DNA from: Lysinibacillus sphaericus | GTDB taxonomy: Bacteria; Bacillota; Bacilli; Bacillales_A; Planococcaceae | Assembly: GCF_006864135.1 (NCBI RefSeq) | Contig: NZ_SADV01000029.1 | Location: 1-48,362 of the forward strand | DNA length: 48,362 nt | Direction of reading: 5' to 3' | In this document: positions 43,179 to 48,362 of the stretch, in pieces | How positions within the stretch are numbered: the first letter of the stretch is position 1 | Layout of the letters: every line of letters starts with the position of its first letter | The notes under the pieces: generated by a model | What the model was told of the DNA's origin: nothing | What the model saw: only the letters and a program-made list of their open reading frames with translations | Databases searched by the model: none | Translations under genes and position numbers: made by a program

Positions 43179-43736
43179 TCACATTTCTTCTGTCGTGTTT
43201 TTTTGACAAAAGATAAAATGATCATTAGGGTTCCAAATATGTAGATGGTCAGCACGGTATCCACGAAGCCATAAAACACCGTTAATTCGTCTAAGATAAA
43301 AACCTTTCGGAAAATTATCGTCTTCAGTTAGTTTTTCGGATGCTATTGTTATAGAGCCAGATGGAGCTTGGTGTTGCTGTAAAAAATCCTCTGAATAACC
43401 TTCAGTTTGATCCAGATACTCCATTCTTAGATAAGGTCCTAGCTCAAGCGGACACAATTTTAAACCAAGTTCCTCAGCTCTTTTAAAGATTCGATCCGTA
43501 TTAGCTCCATCAGGAAAGCCAAGGTCTCCAACAGTTAGTTCAACCGTCTGAAGGCTATACTTCTTATCAGAGGTGGTAAATTTATCAGCAGTAAACAACT
43601 TCTCTCCATACTCATTCATCAAGATAGAGTACTGTTTCAATTTCTGAATAAGCTGTGATTTAGAAAGGCCGCCAACTTCCACCGTTCTAGTGATAAATGA
43701 GCAATGTGGATATATTTCGTTATTTTCAATACGCAA
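43179..43736 (-). CDS. Hypothetical protein (conserved in bacilli)
   Basis: A 185-aa soluble protein. Recognisable conserved-looking blocks are EVGGLSKSQLIQKLKQYS, LQTVELTVGDLGFPDGA, LCPLELGPYLRMEYLDQ and a C-terminal GVLWLRGYRADHLHIWNP. Similar proteins in bacilli are sometimes labelled helicase, but no helicase motif (Walker A/B) is present, so that name should not be used. The start is TTG at 43736, 9 bases after TAGGAG. It is convergent with the SGNH hydrolase gene. Confidence 0.7.
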   Translation of the reverse strand: MRIENNEIYPHCSFITRTVEVGGLSKSQLIQKLKQYSILMNEYGEKLFTADKFTTSDKKYSLQTVELTVGDLGFPDGANTDRIFKRAEELGLKLCPLELGPYLRMEYLDQTEGYSEDFLQQHQAPSGSITIASEKLTEDDNFPKGFYLRRINGVLWLRGYRADHLHIWNPNDHFIFCQKNTTEEM

Positions 43737-43825
43737 TTGTAGTCACTCCTATCAGATTTAGTAACAGTTTGAAAGTATAGAATATTATATTTAATTATTC
43801 TACAATTACCAATAAATCTCCTTGT

Positions 43826-43951
43826 TTAACTAACCTGTGCTGTTAGTTGCTGGAAATCTTCAACATCGCAATCCCAATCACGTATGTAATGCGTTTTTTG
43901 CACTTCTACAATCTTTTGCTTGTATTTGTAATACTGTTTTTTTATTTTCAT
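43826..43951 (-). CDS. Possible 41-residue protein
   Basis: ATG at 43951 opens MKIKKQYYKYKQKIVEVQKT, then HYIRDWDCDVEDFQQLTAQV. Composition is protein-like with a basic start and acidic end. No ribosome-binding site is evident. It may be a relic. Confidence 0.25.
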   Translation of the reverse strand: MKIKKQYYKYKQKIVEVQKTHYIRDWDCDVEDFQQLTAQVS

Positions 43952-44050
43952 ATCTATGTCACAGGCTATTCACTATACAAACATAACTATCACATCATAA
44001 TAATAGTAAGGTAAAGCTAATTTAGCCTTACACCTCCGAAGATTTTACTG

Positions 44051-44084
44051 AGGGTCACTCCTATCCCAAGTGACCCTTTTTTAT
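44051..44084 (+). terminator. Strong terminator hairpin
   Basis: AGGGTCACT/AGTGACCCT around a 9-base loop, then TTTTTATTTT. Nothing intact lies upstream on the plus strand. Confidence 0.7.
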
Positions 44085-44142
44085 TTTCTTATCTCTCAAA
44101 AAAATATTTTTTAATGCCTATAGCTGTATGGTTTAACACCCC

Positions 44143-44170
44143 ACTCCGTCTCTACAGCTTACATATAATA
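44143..44170 (+). promoter_or_regulatory. Candidate sigma-K promoter of the YjcZ-type gene
   Basis: CATATAATA (44162-44170) fits the sigma-K -10 pattern CATAnnnTA, with AC 17 bp upstream (44143-44144) as the short -35 element. It lies 24 bases before the start codon of a sporulation-type gene. Confidence 0.45.
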
Positions 44171-44193
44171 AATTGTAGAAAGGAGGGATATAT

Positions 44194-44340
44194 ATGGGAT
44201 ACTACGGCAACGTTGGTGGTATAAATTGTGGATGCTACTATGGTGGCGGATATGGTAGGGGTTCATCATTTGCCTTAATTGTTGTTCTATTTATACTTCT
44301 AATTATTATCGGCGCTACTTTTTTGAATAGAGAGTATTAA
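44194..44340 (+). CDS. YjcZ-family tiny sporulation protein
   Basis: A 48-aa protein with a Gly/Tyr-rich N-terminus (MGYYGNVGGINCGCYYGGGY) and one membrane helix (SFALIVVLFILLIIIGATFL). This matches the YjcZ/SscA family of tiny spore-associated proteins in bacilli. AAAGGAGGG precedes ATG. The likely sigma-K promoter upstream fits mother-cell expression late in sporulation. Unusual for the family, it carries two cysteines (NCGC). A terminator follows at 44353. Confidence 0.85.
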   Translation: MGYYGNVGGINCGCYYGGGYGRGSSFALIVVLFILLIIIGATFLNREY

Positions 44341-44352
44341 TATTTTCGATTT

Positions 44353-44385
44353 AAGGGTCGCCTTAGCCTGGTGGCCCTTTTTTAG
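44353..44385 (+). terminator. Terminator of the YjcZ-type gene
   Basis: AGGGTCGCC/GGTGGCCCT (mismatched pair included), then TTTTTT. Confidence 0.7.
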
Positions 44386-44399
44386 TTACTTTACTCATA

Positions 44400-44441
44400 A
44401 GCATCCTATCGGATAGACTTCGGTCTAAAAACAGGATGGCT
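44400..44441. other. UUCG-capped stem-loop
   Basis: GCATCCT and AGGATGGC enclose AGAC-TTCG-GTCT, a stem with the stable UUCG tetraloop. There is no T-run, so it is not a terminator; it may be a processing or protein-binding element in the leader of the next gene. Confidence 0.35.
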
Positions 44442-44554
44442 AATTATAAGATTGAAAATTAAATAATTACTATTCTTCATTCTACCTTCCTTTTTGTCCA
44501 AACAACTGTATTTGATATGAATAAAATATTGAATAGAAGAGGAGGTGAATATAA

Positions 44555-44944
44555 ATGGCATCATTTGAAATTGGAGCGAGAAGTCTTTTCAATTTTCGAA
44601 ACGAACGCTTTTTCTTATTAGTTGAAGATGAAATTACAATTCCAGATCAAGGTGTGGAGATTGATCCCGTTAATATTTATGAGATTGACCAACAAACATT
44701 CAATTTTATCAGAGATGAAGGGGATACACCTGTGATTCGACCAGTTATTAAACTTCCAACTGTACCACCTGGATTTAAATTAGAACGAAAATGTATTTTT
44801 ACAGTTGATAATGCATACTTCGTAATTTATGATTTAGAAAATGGAACAGATAACAATGTTTTATTAAGAATCGGTGCAGCTTTATTTAACTCATTGAGAA
44901 ATTCTGGTGTTCGTGAATGTGTACCTCAAGATTTCATTAATTAA
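44555..44944 (+). CDS. Hypothetical protein, possibly sporulation-linked
   Basis: A 129-aa soluble, acidic, beta-rich protein (RSLFNFRNERFFLLVEDEIT, PVNIYEIDQQTFNFIRDEGD, and a C-terminal LRIGAALFNSLRNSGVREC). No signal peptide or membrane helix. GGAGGTGAATATAA precedes ATG. It follows the YjcZ-type gene by ~215 bp on the same strand. The location hints at a spore-coat or exosporium role, but that is inference and no family was recognised. Confidence 0.6.
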   Translation: MASFEIGARSLFNFRNERFFLLVEDEITIPDQGVEIDPVNIYEIDQQTFNFIRDEGDTPVIRPVIKLPTVPPGFKLERKCIFTVDNAYFVIYDLENGTDNNVLLRIGAALFNSLRNSGVRECVPQDFIN

Positions 44945-45124
44945 TAAAATTAACTTGTTATATATTGATCAGAACTTTGATATTGACTGACATTGGGAAT
45001 TTATAGAAAAATCTTAAAAATAATGAAGGCTCCACCTTGAACTTCTTCCCATATGTTCATTAATTTTTATTTCCCTTTTTACTAAGATAACTTATACTTC
45101 ATAGTAAAAAAGGGACGATCATCA

Positions 45125-45517
45125 ATGAACAATAGTTCAATATCAAAATTAAAAGCCTTAGCTAAAAAACTACAACAAAATTTATTTATACTTTATTTGT
45201 CCTATAAAGATCCCAGATCACCTTGGTATGCCAAGCTTGTGGCAATGCTCGTAGTTGCTTATGCTTTTAGCCCTATAGATTTAATTCCAGATTTCATTCC
45301 TGTTCTAGGGTATCTTGATGATTTAATAATAGTACCTTTAGGAATTATCTTCGCTTTAAAACTAATTCCACCATATATAGTAGAGGACAATAAAGAAGCC
45401 GCAGAAAAGTTAAAACTATCTAAAAAACCAAAGAATTGGTTAGTTGGGATACTTTTTATTATTATCTGGCTTATCTTTGCTGCTTGGATTAGTAAAAGTA
45501 TTATTCAATATATTTAA
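45125..45517 (+). CDS. DUF1232 (YkvA-like) membrane protein
   Basis: A 130-aa protein with the DUF1232 signature AYAFSPIDLIPDFIPVLGYL followed by DDLIIVPLGIIFALKLIP, then a C-terminal membrane helix (LVGILFIIIWLIFAAWIS). The family is widespread and of unknown function, membrane-associated. AAGGGA lies about 11 bases before ATG. A strong terminator follows directly. Confidence 0.85.
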   Translation: MNNSSISKLKALAKKLQQNLFILYLSYKDPRSPWYAKLVAMLVVAYAFSPIDLIPDFIPVLGYLDDLIIVPLGIIFALKLIPPYIVEDNKEAAEKLKLSKKPKNWLVGILFIIIWLIFAAWISKSIIQYI

Positions 45518-45519
45518 AG

Positions 45520-45565
45520 AAATGTTCAGCAAGATTATATCTTCCTTGCTGAACATTTTCTTTTT
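45520..45565 (+). terminator. Terminator after DUF1232 gene
   Basis: AAATGTTCAGCAAG/CTTGCTGAACATTT stem followed by TCTTTTTAAC. Confidence 0.8.
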
Positions 45566-45842
45566 AACTATTCACTTGTCCAACATCGGAAATTTTCGAA
45601 GCGTGTCTTTGTTTTACTTTTTTTCCAAATTTCCCGTTACCCTGTTTAAATTACCCGTAATCTTTGATCCTTGCTTTAAGAGGCTCAGCCGCTTTATCCG
45701 TTGTTTTTCTTCGTAATATACGACAATTTCGGTTCTTCGCTTAAGCTGTTTCGTTTATTTATCTATTCCCTCACTACACCAACACCTTTTGACTATATAT
45801 GGTCAATATTTTAGCGATTCATAAGTTTGTCAGTGCCCTTTC
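45566..45842. other. Intergenic stretch with a coding-like relic
   Basis: On the minus strand a short frame reads QLKRRTEIVVYYEEKQRIK then RLSLLKQGSKITGNLNRV and stops. It has no start or ribosome-binding site and is probably a gene relic. Nothing else is seen. Confidence 0.25.
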
Positions 45843-46412
45843 TTAAACCTTCCACAGTCTTTTTACATCGACCAATTCTTGCCCATCGAATTCCATTCTG
45901 TATATGTCTGGCTTTGTTGTATGTAGTAAAAAGTTCAGATCGTATCTACTATCATAGAACCCCATCATTAAAGTCATAACAGCCCCATGTGTGCCGATTA
46001 CTACTTTCTGTCCTTGATATGTCTTTAATAATTCTTTTAAAACTTTAATAGCACGTTGCTGGCAGGCAGTATTTGACTCGCCTCCCTCTAAAGCATAGAT
46101 TGGGTCAGAAAACGACTTTTCTAATAAAGGGAATAATTCCTTGTCTGAGATCCGCTTATCCTCAGCACTAAAAATTTGCTCTTTAAGATCTTCAAACACA
46201 ATTACCTCTTTTTCTATTTGTTCAGCTACTTTCTGAACAGTTAAGATTGAACGACTATACGGACTTGAGATAACAGTATCAATGCCCTCTTTTTGTAGAA
46301 TATCAGTTATTCTTTTAGCGTCTAATCTACCTTTTTCAGTTAATTCTCTCGTTCTCTCATTTCCGTCTTTTGGTGAATCACCGTGTCGTACCATATATAT
46401 AAATGTTTTCAT
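45843..46412 (-). CDS. Histidine phosphatase (phosphoglycerate mutase-like)
   Basis: A 189-aa branch-1 histidine phosphatase. The catalytic His is in YMVRHGDS (residues ~6-13); the second conserved Arg is in ISSPYSRSILT, and the second His is in GTHGAVMTL. Small proteins of this type dephosphorylate diverse metabolites; the substrate is not evident. AGGGGGCATT precedes ATG at 46412. It follows the Lrp-type regulator gene by 60 bp on the same strand and may be read from the same promoter. Confidence 0.88.
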   Translation of the reverse strand: MKTFIYMVRHGDSPKDGNERTRELTEKGRLDAKRITDILQKEGIDTVISSPYSRSILTVQKVAEQIEKEVIVFEDLKEQIFSAEDKRISDKELFPLLEKSFSDPIYALEGGESNTACQQRAIKVLKELLKTYQGQKVVIGTHGAVMTLMMGFYDSRYDLNFLLHTTKPDIYRMEFDGQELVDVKRLWKV

Positions 46413-46472
46413 AATGCCCCCTATATTGCTTGATTTTTTGATCTAAACCACTGCTTAAAATCCATAGAACTT

Positions 46473-46958
46473 CTACTGTTCAACTTCTGATATCGGTAAG
46501 ACTGTGGAATATTTAATTTCTCGTAAAGATAAGTTCGTTTGAATGCGGGATATGCCCAGTCTATTTAATTTTCTTATAAAGCGATCTAATTCTTTTCGAT
46601 CCTTAATAACAACCTTTAAAAGATAATCATACTCACCAGTTAAACAATGGCATTCTAATATTTCTGTCATTGTTTTTAAGGCATTTTCCAAAGCTTCTAA
46701 TTCCTTAGCTTGATGAATATTTGTACTCATGAATACGTAGCACAGTAAATCGAATCCCAGTTTCTCTTGATTTAAAATGGCAACTTGTTTGTCAATAAAT
46801 CCTTCACTTTCTAAACGTTTTATTCTCGTATGGGTTGCTGGCGGGGACAAATTCACCCGTCTCGCTATCTCTACATTACTTATCTGAACATCTCTCTGTA
46901 AAATATCCAGTATTTGAGTATCAACACTATCTAATAATTTTCCTTCAACATCTTTCAT
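46473..46958 (-). CDS. Lrp/AsnC-family transcriptional regulator
   Basis: A 161-aa Lrp-type regulator. The winged helix is at residues ~10-55 (LDILQRDVQISNVEIARRVN, then LSPPATHTRIKRLESEGFI) and the C-terminal RAM ligand-binding domain from ~70 (LLCYVFMSTN, TGEYDYLLKVVI). It probably responds to an amino acid. I chose ATG at 46958 after AAGGGAGAAAAATGC, over an upstream ATG at 47006. It is divergent from the EamA transporter, a classic pairing in which the regulator controls an exporter. Confidence 0.9.
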   Translation of the reverse strand: MKDVEGKLLDSVDTQILDILQRDVQISNVEIARRVNLSPPATHTRIKRLESEGFIDKQVAILNQEKLGFDLLCYVFMSTNIHQAKELEALENALKTMTEILECHCLTGEYDYLLKVVIKDRKELDRFIRKLNRLGISRIQTNLSLREIKYSTVLPISEVEQ

Positions 46959-47164
46959 GCATTTTTCTCCCTTTTTTATATTCGAAATCCCAGCTACATT
47001 CGGCAACTTTTTTTAATTTTATTTCGAAAAATCCAGTTTTTCTTATTATTATTTTGTTTTTCATTCATCATACAAAATATTATACAGTTAAAAAGATAAA
47101 AATGTTATTATTCTTTTATCTAAAATCTCAATTATACATACCGAAATCAAAGGAGAGATCGTGA

Positions 47165-48091
47165 TTGAAGAATGTCTATGTTTTATTAATGCTTTTAACT
47201 AGTTTACTTTGGGGAGGCAATTTTGTAGTTGCCAAATCTCTTGTTGATCATGCCTCTCCGTTAACATTGACGAGCTTAAGATGGCTTATTGCCGTCGCTG
47301 TGCTTCTTCCAATGGTATGGTGGAAAGAAAAAAGATTACTTCCCCCACGAGATGCCCTCCTCCCTTTATTGTTAATGGGTGTAACAGGTGTGGTATTGTT
47401 CAATATCTTTCAATTTTTAGCCTTAGAAAAAACTACGTCGACGAATGTTGGCTTCATTTCTACATTAAATACAATTTCAATTGCGATTTTTTCAACTGTT
47501 TTCCTAAAGGAAAAGTTTAATGTACTTCAAGCAATTGCAATGCTACTGTCACTGTTCGGTGTTCTACTCGTCCTCTCAAAGGGAAATTTCAACCTATTAT
47601 TGTCTTTTCATTTTAATTTGGGTGATTTATGGATGCTTGCAGCTGTATGTGTCTGGGGAATTTATTCTGTGTGTAATAAATGGGCAATGAAAACGACCTC
47701 GCCACTAATGGCAACATTGTATTCAGGAATATTTGGACTTCTAATCCTATTGCCGTTTAACCTTAGGGATTTTACCATTTCTAATGTTGATCATTCTTTT
47801 ATACTATCACTTTTATATACGGGGTTTATCTCCACTGTCGTTTGTATGGTACTTTGGGGCATTGGTATTCAAAAGTTAGGGGCTACCACATCAGGTGTTT
47901 TTCTTAATTTCAATCCCATTTTCACTGCACTTCTAGCGTTTTTATTTTTAGGAGAGAGCATCTCTTGGACGCAAGGAATTGGGGGATTGATAGTTATTAT
48001 TGGATGCTTTTTATTTTCGTATTTTAAAGCAAAAACGAATCAATTAAAGAAATTATTCTTCAAATCTAGTTCAATAAAGCCCATTAACTAA
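47165..48091 (+). CDS. EamA/DMT-family transporter
   Basis: A 308-aa, ten-helix drug/metabolite transporter with two EamA repeats (~residues 5-137 and 150-292). Hallmarks are LLWGGNFVVAK near the start of the first repeat and VCVWGIYSVCNKW in the second. Such proteins export amino acids or other metabolites across the cytoplasmic membrane. The start is TTG at 47165 with GGAG 9 bases upstream. It is divergent from the Lrp-type gene, its probable regulator. A perfect hairpin terminator lies 135 bp downstream. Confidence 0.9.
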   Translation: MKNVYVLLMLLTSLLWGGNFVVAKSLVDHASPLTLTSLRWLIAVAVLLPMVWWKEKRLLPPRDALLPLLLMGVTGVVLFNIFQFLALEKTTSTNVGFISTLNTISIAIFSTVFLKEKFNVLQAIAMLLSLFGVLLVLSKGNFNLLLSFHFNLGDLWMLAAVCVWGIYSVCNKWAMKTTSPLMATLYSGIFGLLILLPFNLRDFTISNVDHSFILSLLYTGFISTVVCMVLWGIGIQKLGATTSGVFLNFNPIFTALLAFLFLGESISWTQGIGGLIVIIGCFLFSYFKAKTNQLKKLFFKSSSIKPIN

Positions 48092-48225
48092 TCTTAGTGT
48101 AAAATGCTTCACTTAAGGTAGGTTGATTTCTCATAAGGATCGCGTCATAAGTAATACAAAGTTAAGTATAAAAAGTCCCCGAACCTTGTTTGAGGGCACT
48201 GAAAAAGTCTATATCTTTTCACATT

Positions 48226-48268
48226 GCGAGCTATTCAACGATTAAATCGTTGAATAGCTCGCTTTTTT
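48226..48268 (+). terminator. Strong terminator of the transporter gene
   Basis: A 16-bp perfect stem GCGAGCTATTCAACGA/TCGTTGAATAGCTCGC, then TTTTTT. Confidence 0.85.
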
Positions 48269-48309
48269 CATTTGGCACTGTGACTCTACTGTTGTTTTCC
48301 GAAGCATTC

Positions 48310-48362
48310 CGCTCGCTTTCCGCGGGCGAGCGCCGAGCCTCCTCCTACGCTTCGCTTCGTGC
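48310..48362. repeat. Opening half of GC-rich interspersed repeat
   Basis: Strongly GC-rich against its flanks, with the hairpin CGCTCGC-N9-GCGAGCG at 48310-48332 and a run of CGCTTCG units at the edge. Together with bases 1-46 it looks like a dispersed non-coding repeat of bacilli cut by the window ends. Confidence 0.5.

Noticed and set aside
43179..43736. Helicase function for the 185-aa protein
   Set aside because: No Walker motifs or any helicase signature; size also far too small.
48170..48225. IS1182-like terminus (GGGCACTGAAAAAGTC)
   Set aside because: Similar in flavour to ends of that family, but no transposase or partner end is in the window.
1..48362. CRISPR arrays, tRNA or rRNA genes
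   Set aside because: No regularly spaced repeats and no tRNA-like or rRNA-like conserved stretches were seen on either strand.

Overview
The window is AT-rich DNA with Firmicute-style ribosome-binding sites (AGGAGG-like, ATG/TTG/GTG starts) and many simple hairpin-plus-T-run terminators. Gene content points to a spore-forming Bacillaceae/Planococcaceae bacterium, most likely Lysinibacillus or a close relative: a LigD ligase-polymerase with Ku, a YkuI-type EAL protein, a YdjI/YdjG-like SPFH plus zinc-ribbon pair, a YjcZ-type tiny sporulation protein, DUF423, DUF418 and YhgE/Pip proteins. No rRNA, tRNA or CRISPR was seen. The organism assignment is inference.

Layout. 1-1860: edge of a GC-rich interspersed repeat, an arsR-AHSA1 operon with its own promoter/operator, and a decayed IS110 transposase whose non-coding left end still folds into hairpins. 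1962-9923: Nudix hydrolases, a NupG-like nucleoside symporter, a membrane chemoreceptor divergent from a metallo-beta-lactamase-fold hydrolase, and a PH-domain membrane protein. 9971-12885: divergent ligD and ku for end joining. 12932-22482: accessory enzymes and regulators (P-loop kinase-like protein, methyltransferase, serine hydrolases, RibD/DHFR-like reductase with a WYL regulator, DUF418 protein, RidA-like protein, flavin reductase, SDR) and a 21-codon peptide ORF with a strong ribosome-binding site. 22879-24820: a compact three-ORF module of unknown function; ORFs 2 and 3 are joined by an A10 run that would allow a -1 shift. This is the best candidate for an undescribed system. 25024-27772: decayed accessory genes, an intact rifamycin ADP-ribosyltransferase (arr) and a diverged 55-bp repeat. 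28137-36567: a LysR regulator divergent from a YhgE/Pip protein over two palindromes, ykuI, the SPFH/zinc-ribbon pair, and a thioesterase-DUF423 operon.

36712-42190 looks like a prophage or integrative-element scar. Two diverged direct repeats flank a Ltp-type (superinfection-exclusion-like) lipoprotein, decayed small phage-type genes and two small membrane proteins. Beyond the second repeat lie a 463-aa protein of unknown family, a truncated MerR gene and a recT pseudogene. 42384-48091 returns to housekeeping or sporulation-type genes (SGNH hydrolase, YjcZ, DUF1232, histidine phosphatase, Lrp regulator, EamA transporter). The window ends in a strong terminator and another copy of the GC-rich repeat.

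Several genes are interrupted by single-base frameshifts, often at A or T runs. They could be real decay, programmed slippage or consensus errors in homopolymers; the sequence alone cannot separate these.
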